DNA of 64,000 nucleotides from Spirochaetales bacterium (lineage in GTDB: Bacteria; Spirochaetota; Spirochaetia; UBA9216): contig JAEKNX010000005.1 in NCBI GenBank assembly GCA_016839055.1, positions 248,001 to 312,000 on the forward strand, read 5' to 3'. The translations under genes were made by a program, and so were the position numbers. The notes under the pieces were generated by a model, which ran no database searches, was not told the DNA's origin, and saw only the letters and a list, made by a program, of their open reading frames with translations. Below are positions 45,165 through 53,837 of the stretch, piece after piece (position 1 is the first letter of the stretch; the number at the start of each line of letters is the position of its first letter).

Positions 45165-45673
45165 TTATTTATTATATTATCATTCAATCCAACAGCCTCA
45201 AAGGGAGTTGCCAGAAATGCTGTATCGATCTTCTCGTCAGATTCAGTCATCATATGGGCGATCCTCTGCAACATTGCCATGATCAGATTTTTTTCCCATT
45301 CACAAAGTTTCTCGAATTTATCAATAAAACCCGGATCCAGCAGCGAAGGTTTCTGAGCGAGTATTTCTTGGGCCTTATCAGTCACGCTTACAAGTACCAT
45401 TCTTTTATCATTCTCGGTTTTGCGCCTCCTAAGAACCCCTCTCAGCTCAAGACGTTCAACGATGTTTGCAACAGTAGCCTGGCTCAGACTTACTTCTTTG
45501 GCGAGGGTTCCCAGAGTTATTTCACCCTTATTAGCAATTACCTGTACAAGGATTAGCTGCGGACCGGTTAGACCGTATTTTTTTACAAGCTGCTTGGAAT
45601 GAAGATCTGTACATCTGATTACCTGTCTTAAGGCTATCAGCATGTCATAGTAAATATTTTCTTTGTTCAGCAT
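45161..45673 (-). CDS. MarR-family transcriptional regulator
   Basis: A winged-helix regulator of about 170 residues. KYGLTGPQLILVQVIA, TLGTLAKEVSLSQATVANIV (recognition helix) and LERRGVL-type wing residues (ERLELRGVLRRRKTENDKR) mark the family. The C-terminal helices form the dimer. I prefer the ATG at 45673, preceded by AGGTGAGG with good spacing, over the GTG at 45685. It likely regulates its own operon with the sirtuin gene. Its ligand cannot be predicted. Confidence 0.9.
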   Translation of the reverse strand: MLNKENIYYDMLIALRQVIRCTDLHSKQLVKKYGLTGPQLILVQVIANKGEITLGTLAKEVSLSQATVANIVERLELRGVLRRRKTENDKRMVLVSVTDKAQEILAQKPSLLDPGFIDKFEKLCEWEKNLIMAMLQRIAHMMTESDEKIDTAFLATPFEAVGLNDNIINK

Positions 45674-45733
45674 AATAAACCTCACCTAAAAGGATAGAAA
45701 TAATATATGTTTAAATCACATTTTTCACAATGA

Positions 45734-47803
45734 TTATTTCTGTAAACTATCATACGCGCTGATAAAACCAGATGCAGACCATGCTTGAAATGCTTTTCCC
45801 ATCGGCCGGCCTGTTTTCCCATGCATCCACTCGTTGAATTCCCATTCATTTCTTATTCCCGCCTCATTTATCTTTGCAAGCCTGTATAATTCTCTTTGTG
45901 CAAGATCTCTCATTCCCAGACTATTTACAAATTGAACCCAATATCCGCCGATGAAAGGCCAGACTCCTCCGTTATGATAGTGATGAGGTAGGTTTAGAAG
46001 ATTAACGGTATAATACGGCCGCCAGCCGGGATCCCCGGCATTTACCGGCGGATAAAGATTATTAACCGGTGCAGGTTCATTGATACCGACGCCCCACATG
46101 AAGCCGAAGGCTGTTCGGGCACGTTCGATAGAGATTACATTGAAAAGACCTGCAAGAATATTTCCGAAAACATCACATCTCCAGTCGAAGCCGAAAGGCG
46201 TAATCTCGGCTATAAGATACTGGGCTTCTCCGAGACTATACTGTTGTTCCGAGAAATTTTTCAGATTCTCGCTGTTGATACTCGGCCAGAAATTTCGGTT
46301 AATTACTTCTCTTATTATCTGAGCGTTTCTAAGATAACCCTCAGCTTCAGTGTACGAGCCCAGGAGTTCTTCAATTCTGCCCGCGCATAAATTACAGTAA
46401 TACCACAATACTTCATCATACAAAACGTTGTAACTTCTACCGAAGAGATCTGTCCAGTCTCCAGCCTCAGGAACCTCTATAAGATAGTCCGAGTTACTGT
46501 CATGAGCCCAAAGCCAGCTCATGATTTTTCGAATTACCCCTGCATATCGCCTCAGGAAATCATAATCACGTTTTGCTCTTATATAGTTGTATACAGCTAT
46601 AATAAGCCACAAGCCGCTGTCGATTGAACATATTCCTCCGACCCCTGAATAATCCGGCGAGGAATCATCAATTCGGACATTGCTCGGCACCTGTCCGCTG
46701 GCCGATACATTATCGAGCAGGGTAACAAGCGTCTGCAGCTGGCAAATCTGTATTTCTTCATCATCTGTTATAGATAAGGAATTTATTACGGTGATAGATC
46801 CGTCGCGACCCCATATGCTGCGGTAGTTTTCATCGGTATTTTTAAAACTGTTATCCGAAAGACTGCATGCGGAAAAGCCCATGGGAGTAATGTTTTTTTT
46901 AAGCGCGTCAACGGCTTTTCCATAAGCAAGCCGAACAAAATCCGCCTGCTCATCATCGAGTCCATTGAAGGTCTCAGCCTTCAGTACAGCTCTTATTGTG
47001 GGAGCAAATCGGCGATGCCCTATATCATGAGTTCTTGTATCAGCAATTTTACAAATCACACCGTAGTGAAGAAGGCCTTCCAGAATACCGTCGGCAATCG
47101 TCTGTTTTGCTATATATGTAGGGACTTTTATTGTAGCGGCATACAGCTCAGGCTGGGCATTCTCGACAACTATTCCTTTAATGCCCGGAATAAGAAACAT
47201 GGATGAATCATTACCTGTGTCGCCTCCGACAATAACACTTTCAGCTTCGATTCCAATCTGATCAATAAGCCATTTCAACGCGTTTCCCTTGTTTGCATAT
47301 ACGGGAAGTATGTCCAGATCACGCGAACTTGAGTAGACAAGATTAACCTTAAGTCCGGCTTTGGTGAGTTCGGAATTGACTTCTTTAATTTTTTCCAGAG
47401 AGGCGTCATATAGGAACCAGGATGATTTAAACCGGTCCTGGAATTTCGCCGGCTGTTCTTTAATATCTTCAAATGTATTTAATATTTCTCTGACCTTTCC
47501 TAAATCCCATCCTGTTGTAAGTGTTGATAAAAACTCTTTGATTTGTGAATCTTTTTTGTAATCATATATTAAGGTTCCGACCCCGCAGATACAGTAATCA
47601 GGAGCCGGGAGATCGGAAAAATCTATCAGTTCCAGGGTACTTTTTAGAAGCCTGCCGGAATTATAACACAACAGAGGCCGTTTTTCCTCTTCAAGACCTT
47701 CCCATGTTTTTCTGAACCTTAGAGTTGCGTCCGGATTTCCGGTTAACGTTCCATCAAGATCAAACGAGAGCAGCTGGATATGCTCTTTCAGCCTTTGTTT
47801 CAT
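45734..47803 (-). CDS. Sucrose-phosphatase-like HAD domain fused to an invertase/glucosidase-like domain
   Basis: A 689-residue bifunctional protein. Residues 1-245 are a HAD-IIB phosphatase of the sucrose-phosphatase type: nucleophile Asp15 in FDLDGTL, CYNSGR, NKGNAL and GGDTGNDSS. Residues 255-689 form an (alpha/alpha)6 toroid resembling GH100 invertases and related amylo-glucosidases, with WGRDGSI, PHHYHNGGVWPF and WMHGKTGRP. The gene follows the synthase with a four-base overlap. The first half would release a disaccharide from its phosphate, and the second could split it again, an arrangement that suggests turnover of an osmolyte. The exact sugar is not established. Confidence 0.82.
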   Translation of the reverse strand: MKQRLKEHIQLLSFDLDGTLTGNPDATLRFRKTWEGLEEEKRPLLCYNSGRLLKSTLELIDFSDLPAPDYCICGVGTLIYDYKKDSQIKEFLSTLTTGWDLGKVREILNTFEDIKEQPAKFQDRFKSSWFLYDASLEKIKEVNSELTKAGLKVNLVYSSSRDLDILPVYANKGNALKWLIDQIGIEAESVIVGGDTGNDSSMFLIPGIKGIVVENAQPELYAATIKVPTYIAKQTIADGILEGLLHYGVICKIADTRTHDIGHRRFAPTIRAVLKAETFNGLDDEQADFVRLAYGKAVDALKKNITPMGFSACSLSDNSFKNTDENYRSIWGRDGSITVINSLSITDDEEIQICQLQTLVTLLDNVSASGQVPSNVRIDDSSPDYSGVGGICSIDSGLWLIIAVYNYIRAKRDYDFLRRYAGVIRKIMSWLWAHDSNSDYLIEVPEAGDWTDLFGRSYNVLYDEVLWYYCNLCAGRIEELLGSYTEAEGYLRNAQIIREVINRNFWPSINSENLKNFSEQQYSLGEAQYLIAEITPFGFDWRCDVFGNILAGLFNVISIERARTAFGFMWGVGINEPAPVNNLYPPVNAGDPGWRPYYTVNLLNLPHHYHNGGVWPFIGGYWVQFVNSLGMRDLAQRELYRLAKINEAGIRNEWEFNEWMHGKTGRPMGKAFQAWSASGFISAYDSLQK

Positions 47804-49149
47804 AGGTTTTCTGACTTCACATTAGCCAGTAGTCTCGATGCTATTTCTGCCCAGGAGAATTGTTCTCTGGCAATTCTGCTTCCTTCCTCGGAGAGATGCA
47901 GTCCTATACCCTGATGTTTTAAAACAGCAGCCATATCAGAGGCCATTGCCTCAGGCTTGAAAGGGTCGGTAACAATCGCGTGCTTCCCATCTTCAAGAAC
48001 TTCACACAGGCCTCCGTGTTTTGTTACCAGGGTAGGGGTTCCGCAGGCCATAGCTTCTACCGCGGTCATCCCGAAGGGTTCATATCTGCTTGATAAAACG
48101 AATAGATCCGAGGCGCGATAGATATCGGCAAGTTCTTCATCAGGAATAAAACCTATGAAATGAATTTTGTCTTTGATATTGTATATTTCTACAATTTTTA
48201 AAATATTCTGAAATATTTCCTCTTCTACCTCTGATCTGTCATCGTGACCAATTGCGAGTATCAGTTGAGCGTCGAAGTGATTGGTGACAAGCAGTCCGAA
48301 AGATTCAACAAGTAAATCCAGCCCCTTGTTATGAGCTAGCCGGGATAAAGCGAGAATACAGTTATCTTTAAAATTAAATTTCTCCTTCAGCATTGTCTTT
48401 GAAGCCTCAGCCATCGGATAAAATTTATTATCATCATAACCCGGCGGTATCATCTCTATCTTTTTACGCGGTAGATTATAATCTGCTGCAATTATATCTT
48501 TCTGGATTGGTGTAGTGGCTACTATATTATCAGCACTGTTGAATATATTTGTTTCAGTCCCTATTCTCACGCTGAAATTATACTGTTCTTCAAAACTATC
48601 CATACTCTCTGGGTAATCCCTTTCCATTTTTTTCTTTTTCCAGCTTCCTAGTGAATGAGGAGTATGAATATGTGATATTGAAAGTCTTTTAGACAGTTCC
48701 TGACCGGCATATCCGGCATCCCAGTAATGACTGTTAATAAACAAATATTTTTTTTGATTACTTTTGATAAATGAAAAAGCGTTTTCAATCCACTCATCCA
48801 TGCTGTCGATCATGTATTCTTTCGGAATGAAATTATTTCCTCCGCAAGGTATTCGAATAATATTAACACCTTCTGCGACCTTTTCATTTATAACCTGATC
48901 CTCAAAAAGTCTTGTGTAGATATCAACGGTGTAACCTAGTCGGGCCAGTACTTTTGATAATTCAAGAACATATACAACCTGACCTCCGGTGTCGGGAGCA
49001 CCCAGTGGTGGTTCTGCGGATACATATCCATGCGTTGATATCATGGCTATGCTGTTAAAATGCGATCCTTCCGCGTCCGCGTCCGAATCAGGGATTATCT
49101 GGTCTTTCTTCCGTTTTTTATTACTTTTATATTTCAGTGAGATATTCAA
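47800..49149 (-). CDS. GT4 glycosyltransferase, sucrose-phosphate synthase-like
   Basis: A 449-residue GT4-family enzyme. The N-terminal acceptor-site loop reads STHGYVSAEPPLG then APDTGGQVVYVLEL, typical of sucrose-phosphate synthase and mannosylfructose-phosphate synthase. SHYWDAGYAG, HTPHSLGSWKK and the GT4 donor motif EPFGMTAVEAMACGTP are present. It transfers a hexose from a nucleotide sugar to fructose-6-phosphate. Which donor is used is not visible. The TTG start at 49149 has AAGGAGG six bases upstream. The partner phosphatase overlaps its stop. A compatible-solute role fits the osmoprotectant transporter next door. Confidence 0.85.
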   Translation of the reverse strand: MNISLKYKSNKKRKKDQIIPDSDADAEGSHFNSIAMISTHGYVSAEPPLGAPDTGGQVVYVLELSKVLARLGYTVDIYTRLFEDQVINEKVAEGVNIIRIPCGGNNFIPKEYMIDSMDEWIENAFSFIKSNQKKYLFINSHYWDAGYAGQELSKRLSISHIHTPHSLGSWKKKKMERDYPESMDSFEEQYNFSVRIGTETNIFNSADNIVATTPIQKDIIAADYNLPRKKIEMIPPGYDDNKFYPMAEASKTMLKEKFNFKDNCILALSRLAHNKGLDLLVESFGLLVTNHFDAQLILAIGHDDRSEVEEEIFQNILKIVEIYNIKDKIHFIGFIPDEELADIYRASDLFVLSSRYEPFGMTAVEAMACGTPTLVTKHGGLCEVLEDGKHAIVTDPFKPEAMASDMAAVLKHQGIGLHLSEEGSRIAREQFSWAEIASRLLANVKSENL

Positions 49150-49172
49150 AACATCCTCCTTAGGTTGTTTTT

Positions 49173-49201
49173 ATTATGGAACATTCTACTTATGTTTACA
49201 A
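49173..49201 (-). promoter_or_regulatory. Promoter of the sucrose-synthesis pair
   Basis: On the minus strand TTGTAA (49196-49201) and CATAAT (49173-49178) have a 17-base spacer, and the -10 box lies 24 bases before the TTG start of the synthase. Confidence 0.55.
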
Positions 49202-49325
49202 TACTTAGTTTCTGTACTGCATAATTAATAAGAATGAATTTATTTTGAATTATATAAGTTGTTATTTATATATGTAATTATTAAAAATACTAATATTTAA
49301 AACATTAAGAATAGAATGCTATGTC

Positions 49326-49354
49326 TTGTAATTAGTTATGTATTGTAATATAAT
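49326..49354 (+). promoter_or_regulatory. Promoter of the osmoprotectant transporter operon
   Basis: TTGTAA (49326-49331) and TATAAT (49349-49354) are 17 bases apart. Transcription would begin near 49361, just upstream of the ribosome site GGAGG at 49369-49373. The leader is therefore very short. Confidence 0.65.
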
Positions 49355-49379
49355 TGTTCAAAAGTAATGGAGGCAATAT

Positions 49380-50057
49380 ATCAGCATATTTGAATATCTA
49401 GGATATTACGGCAGTAGTATAGGAGAACAGTTTCTCCGACATCTTCTGATTATTTTTCTGAGCATACCACCTTCGATAATAATTAGTGTGCCAATAGGAT
49501 TTTTCATCTCCAATAGGCCGAGGGCTGCAAGGGTGGTTTTATATATCGCCAGTATTTTGATGACAATTCCGTCACTCGCGTTGTTTGGACTGATGGTGGT
49601 TCTGCTTGCACCGGTAAAACTTGGAATCGGCATTACTCCGGCAATTCTTGCAATAATGATTTATTCCCTGCTTCCAATTATCAGAAACACTTATACCGCT
49701 CTTAATCAGGTTAATCCCCGTATGATCGAAGCCGCTAAAGGAATAGGGATGACACAAATTCAGATTCTATTAAAAATAAAACTCCCTCTCTCAATACCTG
49801 TAATCATGGCGGGCGTTAGGAACGCTATCGTACTCGGCATCAGTGTTGCGACCTTTGCCTCTCTAGTTGGCGCAGGAGGTCTTGGATACTTCATTTTTTC
49901 TGGTATCAGCAGAACTAATTTTTATATGATTCTGACCGGAACAATTCTTGTATCATTTCTTGGAATAGGCATGAACTATCTTCTTATGAAAACTGAAGAC
50001 TGGCTGACTCCCAGGGGGCTGAAAATTACATCGATAACCGAAGGAAGAAAAAAATGA
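49380..50057 (+). CDS. OpuCB-like osmoprotectant ABC transporter permease 1, start codon unclear
   Basis: A permease of about 226 residues with five to six transmembrane helices. The EAA-type cytoplasmic loop reads EAAKGIGMTQIQILLKIKLP, and SLVGAGGLGYFIFSGI is typical of OpuC/ProW permeases. Conserved sequence (FEYLGYYGSSIG, then the first helix) begins near 49380, just after the ribosome site GGAGG, but the in-frame codon there is ATC. The first canonical in-frame start is a GTG at 49488, which would remove the first helix. An 8-codon ATG frame from 49367 ends at ATT-TGA next to the conserved region. The ATPase start overlaps its stop by four bases. Confidence 0.82.
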   Translation: MSIFEYLGYYGSSIGEQFLRHLLIIFLSIPPSIIISVPIGFFISNRPRAARVVLYIASILMTIPSLALFGLMVVLLAPVKLGIGITPAILAIMIYSLLPIIRNTYTALNQVNPRMIEAAKGIGMTQIQILLKIKLPLSIPVIMAGVRNAIVLGISVATFASLVGAGGLGYFIFSGISRTNFYMILTGTILVSFLGIGMNYLLMKTEDWLTPRGLKITSITEGRKK

Positions 50058-51151
50058 TTGAGCTGAAAAATCTAACCCGAAAATATGGAAAAAAGATTGC
50101 AGTTAACAAACTTAACATGACAATGGATAAACACCGAATTACAATGCTTATAGGGCCGTCGGGCTGCGGAAAAACAACAACCTTGAAAATGATAAACAGG
50201 CTCATTGAATCAACTGAGGGTGATATAATTATAAATGGAGAATCAATCTATAATCTTGACGCTGTGCAGTTGCGCCGCAGCATAGGTTATGTAATACAGG
50301 AAATCGGGCTTTTTCCCCATATGAATGTATTTGACAATATTGCAGCCGTGCCTCGTCTTCTTCAATGGAATGAAAAGAAAATAAAAAGCAGAGTCGAAGA
50401 TCTGCTTGATTTGGTGACTCTTAATACTTCATATATGTATAAGTATCCTCTCCAGCTTTCAGGCGGAGAAAGTCAGCGTGTGGGCCTGGCAAGAGCATTG
50501 GCCGCTGATCCTGAAATACTATTGATGGATGAACCATTTGGGGCTATTGATCCTATAAACAGGGCGAAACTTCATGAGTCATTCATGTCAATTCAGGAAA
50601 AGATTAAAAAAACAATTGTCTTTGTAACTCATGACATAAATGAGGCAATTAAACTGGGAGATAAAATCGCAATCCTCAAAAACGGTGACCTCATACAGCA
50701 CGACAATGTAAATAATATTCTCTATGAACCGGAGAATGAATTTGTAGAAAAACTCCTTGGTCACGACAGAAATATAAAGGCTCTTGTTCTTAAGAAAAAC
50801 AAGGACTACATCCAGCGTGATGGTTTTCTTGTTGTAAAACGCGGGGAAAAACCGGAAAAGGTCCTGGATTTAATTACTGCCGCCGGAAAAAAATCAGCAC
50901 TGGCAGTAGACAGTGAAGGGCGCTTTGAAGGTGAGTTCTTCACCAGAATAAGCAAGCATACAAAGGAATTACGTCTTGAGTTCAATGATGAAATAGTGAG
51001 CCTTGAGAAGAACGGTAATCTTCAGGAAACCCTGTCGCTCATGATTGAAACAGGCGAGAGCATTATGCCGGTCACCAGCAATAAAAATAATTTCGAAGGC
51101 ATTATCAATCTGAATGATATTTTCTCTGAACTTGGAAGCGGGGAGAAATAA
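50054..51151 (+). CDS. OpuCA/ProV-like osmoprotectant ABC transporter ATPase
   Basis: A 365-residue ATPase. Walker A GPSGCGKTT, Q-loop VIQEIGLFPH, signature LSGGESQRVG, Walker B ILLMDEPFGAIDP and switch VTHDI are all intact. The C-terminal 120 residues are a CBS-like regulatory region (FLVVKRGEKPEKV, ending GIINLNDIFSELG), as in OpuCA, which senses osmotic or nucleotide signals. It energises uptake of betaine-like solutes together with the two flanking permeases. It overlaps permease 1 by four bases and precedes permease 2 by two bases. Confidence 0.94.
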   Translation: MIELKNLTRKYGKKIAVNKLNMTMDKHRITMLIGPSGCGKTTTLKMINRLIESTEGDIIINGESIYNLDAVQLRRSIGYVIQEIGLFPHMNVFDNIAAVPRLLQWNEKKIKSRVEDLLDLVTLNTSYMYKYPLQLSGGESQRVGLARALAADPEILLMDEPFGAIDPINRAKLHESFMSIQEKIKKTIVFVTHDINEAIKLGDKIAILKNGDLIQHDNVNNILYEPENEFVEKLLGHDRNIKALVLKKNKDYIQRDGFLVVKRGEKPEKVLDLITAAGKKSALAVDSEGRFEGEFFTRISKHTKELRLEFNDEIVSLEKNGNLQETLSLMIETGESIMPVTSNKNNFEGIINLNDIFSELGSGEK

Positions 51152-51153
51152 CA

Positions 51154-51801
51154 ATGTTCTTTGAATATCTGATTAATAATCAGGCAGAAATCCTACGTAT
51201 GATCATACAGCATCTTTTTCTTTTCAGTGTATCGACCATGATTGCAATTATTTCCGGTATTTTTATTTCAATTATTTCAACCCTTGAAGGTTATGAAAAG
51301 TTCGGACGTGTACTGCTCACGGTATCGGGTATGGCCCAGGCTGTTCCGTCGATAGCAGTCGTAGCTCTTGTTTTTCTGGTTGTAGGAATTGGAATGAAAC
51401 CAGCCATTATCGCGCTTATTATTTACAGTATCGTTCCGATTATATTCAATACCTCATCCGGGCTGCTCAGCGTGAATGCAAAGACAATCGAGGCGGCCAG
51501 AGGAGTCGGTTTTACAAATAACCAGATTCTCTGGAAGATAAAGATGCCCATTGCCTCTCCTGTCATAATTGCTGGAATACGCAGCGCGGCGACGATTAAT
51601 ATCGGAACAGCAACGATAGCATCTCTTATAGGCGGCGGAGGCCTCGGAGATCTTATCTTCATAGGGATAAAGCTGCAGAAACATCATATCACAATCATTG
51701 GAGCGGTTTTAACAGCTCTAATTGCCATAATCGTAGATATTAGTCTTCAGGCCGCTGGGAAAAAGATTATCCCCAGAGGATTAGCAATAGTCACAAAATA
51801 A
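51154..51801 (+). CDS. OpuCD-like osmoprotectant ABC transporter permease 2
   Basis: A 215-residue membrane protein with about five to six helices. AQAVPSIAVVALVFLVVGIG matches the family's substrate-passage helix, and EAARGVGFTNNQILWKIKMP is the EAA loop that docks on the ATPase. ASLIGGGGLGDLIFIGI is typical. It is a paralogue of permease 1, and together they form the heteromeric channel. The ATG lies two bases after the ATPase stop. Confidence 0.94.
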   Translation: MFFEYLINNQAEILRMIIQHLFLFSVSTMIAIISGIFISIISTLEGYEKFGRVLLTVSGMAQAVPSIAVVALVFLVVGIGMKPAIIALIIYSIVPIIFNTSSGLLSVNAKTIEAARGVGFTNNQILWKIKMPIASPVIIAGIRSAATINIGTATIASLIGGGGLGDLIFIGIKLQKHHITIIGAVLTALIAIIVDISLQAAGKKIIPRGLAIVTK

Positions 51802-51812
51802 AGGAGAAATAT

Positions 51813-52709
51813 ATGAAAAAATTATTAATTGTTCTACTGATGCTCAGCCTGATAGCAGGTTTCGCGGTAGCGACTGGAACACAGGAAAAGAAGGAACTGA
51901 CAGTAGGAGCGAAAAACTTTACTGAACAGTATGTTTCGGGTAATCTAATTGCGCTTCTGCTTGAAGAAAATGGGTTTGAAATTAAGAAACAATTCGGTAC
52001 AGGTTCAGCTATAACCAGGGACGGACTATTAACCGGACAAACTGACCTTTATGCTGAGTACACAGGAACAGCCTGGCAGGTTTACTTAAAGCATGAGGAA
52101 ATAGTTAACAGTCCTGTCGATCTTTACAATAAGGTGAAAGCTGAAGATGAGGCCAACGGTATAATATGGCTTGACAGGTGGCCGCTGAATGATACTTACG
52201 CGCTCGCGGTTAAAAAAGATTCAGTGTCAAAATTCGGAACATCAATAAGCTCTCTTGGGAAATATATTACGAAAAATCCGGAAAAAGTCCTTGTTGGTCT
52301 TGACTCTGAGTTTTATGAAAGGCCGGACGGATTTTTCGGAATGGCGTCAGTTTATGGCTTCGAACTCGAAAAAAAATATGTTAAAACCATGGATCTAGGA
52401 CTCGGCTATGAAGCCCTGAACCGTGATCAGGTAAACGTAGCCATGGTGTTCTCAACTGACGGTCTTCTTAAGAAATTTGATCTTCAGGTGCTCGAGGACG
52501 ACAAGAACTTTTTCCCGGTTTACAACTTAGCTGTTACCGTAAGAAAGGAAATCCTTGAAATGTATCCTGAAATAGAAGAAATACTGAGGCCGCTGGCTGT
52601 AATGGATGATGTTACCATGCAGAATCTTAACTACCAGGTTGACGCCGAAGGACTGCCTGCTGAGGTCGTTGCTAAAAAGTATCTGCAGGAGAAAGGACTT
52701 ATTAAATAA
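51813..52709 (+). CDS. Glycine betaine/choline-type substrate-binding protein
   Basis: A 298-residue exported protein. The signal peptide is about 1-22 (ending GFAVATG) without a lipobox cysteine, so it is probably a free periplasmic protein rather than an OpuCC-type lipoprotein. LTVGAKNFTEQYVSGNLIALL and DLYAEYTGTAW are the family's ligand-site strands, with conserved Tyr residues likely forming the aromatic cage for quaternary ammonium. It delivers the solute to the upstream permease pair. AAAGGAG precedes the ATG. Confidence 0.93.
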   Translation: MKKLLIVLLMLSLIAGFAVATGTQEKKELTVGAKNFTEQYVSGNLIALLLEENGFEIKKQFGTGSAITRDGLLTGQTDLYAEYTGTAWQVYLKHEEIVNSPVDLYNKVKAEDEANGIIWLDRWPLNDTYALAVKKDSVSKFGTSISSLGKYITKNPEKVLVGLDSEFYERPDGFFGMASVYGFELEKKYVKTMDLGLGYEALNRDQVNVAMVFSTDGLLKKFDLQVLEDDKNFFPVYNLAVTVRKEILEMYPEIEEILRPLAVMDDVTMQNLNYQVDAEGLPAEVVAKKYLQEKGLIK

Positions 52710-52847
52710 AGATTTATTGAGGCAATTTCAAAAGTCAGTGACTTTTAAAATTGCAACCTTAGATGTTAAGGAGTATTTTTTAGCAATTCATATACTGTAT
52801 GTAATTAATGCAATGGTGGTAAAAAAGGCTCTACTAAGCAAAGATTT

Positions 52848-52889
52848 AAAAAGCAAAGACTGTCATTGCCGTCAGTTTTTGCTTTTTTT
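52848..52889 (+). terminator. Rho-independent terminator after the transporter operon
   Basis: A 15-base stem (left arm 52848-52862, right arm 52873-52887, one G-T pair) with a 10-base loop ends in seven T. The rest of the 208-base gap after the binding-protein gene holds nothing else clear. Confidence 0.85.
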
Positions 52890-52918
52890 AAAATAAATAT
52901 AAAAGGATTAATATTATT

Positions 52919-53062
52919 TTGGAAACTGAAAACAAGGAAAGCATTATTTTCAACTGCCCGGAGTGCAGTCTTAAGTTACGTGTAGATATAGAACACGCGG
53001 GTATTACCGCCAGATGCCCAAACTGCGGAAAGCGAATAAAGATACCGGCAAAGAATAAATAA
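52919..53062 (+). CDS. Small zinc-ribbon protein
   Basis: A 47-residue protein that begins with TTG at 52919; AAAGGA lies upstream at 52902-52907. NCPECSLKLRVDI and RCPNCGKRIKIP give two C-P-x-x-C-type knuckles in a treble-clef or MJ0042-like zinc ribbon. It ends two bases before the flavoprotein ATG, so both are in one transcription unit. Small ribbons like this bind nucleic acid or protein. The target is unknown. Confidence 0.65.
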   Translation: METENKESIIFNCPECSLKLRVDIEHAGITARCPNCGKRIKIPAKNK

Positions 53063-53064
53063 AA

Positions 53065-53661
53065 ATGAAAATACTTGCCATAGTCGGAAGCAGACGTAAA
53101 AACGGAAATACAGCAGCACTGGTAGAAAGGGCACTCGAGCCTTTTAGGGAGGATGGCTCGGATATTGAAATTATATATCCAGGTGAGCTCAATATTGAAG
53201 GATGCAGCGGTTGTGAGGGTTGTTCAAAAACCGGCCTTTGTGTTGTAAATGATGATATGCAGCCGATCTACAGGAAAATTCTTGAGGCGGATGCAATAAT
53301 AGCCGGTTCGCCTACATATTTTTACAATATGACCTCTGATATGAAAAAATTTATCGACAGATGTTATTGTTTCTTCTCATTTGATAAAAATGATCGTTCA
53401 GTCTGGATAAGCCGCTTGTCCAAAGGCAAACTTAAACTTGCAGGCTTGTTCGCCATTTGTGAGCAGAACAGCAGCGAAGACATGGGTTATACCTCCGATG
53501 CTATGAAATCAGCATTCGAAGCTCTAGGGTTCAGGATTGTCTTTACCCAGAAGGTTCTCCATGTTTTTAAGGCGGGTGATATTTTGAAAAATGAAAATGA
53601 CCTGAGGACAGCCTTTGGTAACGGCCTTAAATTACTAAAAACCCTAAAATTAAATTCATAA
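53065..53661 (+). CDS. NADPH-dependent FMN reductase / iron-sulfur flavoprotein-like protein
   Basis: A 198-residue flavodoxin-fold protein. IVGSRRKNGNTAALVE is the FMN-phosphate loop and AGSPTYFYNMTSDMK is the second FMN loop. Between them GCSGCEGCSKTGLC has a compact four-cysteine pattern as in iron-sulfur flavoproteins, though single-domain NAD(P)H oxidoreductases carry a similar motif without a cluster. It would reduce flavin or a metabolite with NAD(P)H. It is probably co-transcribed with the zinc-ribbon gene. Confidence 0.87.
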   Translation: MKILAIVGSRRKNGNTAALVERALEPFREDGSDIEIIYPGELNIEGCSGCEGCSKTGLCVVNDDMQPIYRKILEADAIIAGSPTYFYNMTSDMKKFIDRCYCFFSFDKNDRSVWISRLSKGKLKLAGLFAICEQNSSEDMGYTSDAMKSAFEALGFRIVFTQKVLHVFKAGDILKNENDLRTAFGNGLKLLKTLKLNS

Positions 53662-53781
53662 TCGACATTATTATAAAAAATATTTGAAAATTAATTCTTC
53701 TTATGATGTATCTTTTAACTGATTTGGATCATGAAGTATACAGCTAAAAGATTTCTCATACCCTTGACAGCAGATTTTTCA

Positions 53782-53810
53782 TTGTGGTAATTTGTTTGAA
53801 CTGCTATAAT
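53782..53810 (+). promoter_or_regulatory. Candidate promoter for yebC-ruvCAB-queA
   Basis: TTGTGG (53782-53787) and TATAAT (53805-53810) are separated by 17 bases; the -10 box lies 28 bases before the yebC ATG, which has AAGGAG. A consensus TTGACA at 53764 lacks a good -10 partner. Confidence 0.5.
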
Positions 53811-53837
53811 TAATGAAACCAAATCTAAGGAGATTCT

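Noticed and set aside
52606-52896. 96-codon frame overlapping the end of the binding-protein gene
   Set aside because: It overlaps a clear gene in another frame and ends inside the terminator stem.
53065-53661. True [4Fe-4S] iron-sulfur flavoprotein
   Set aside because: The cysteine spacing is suggestive, but many simple NAD(P)H-FMN reductases share it, so the cluster is not asserted.
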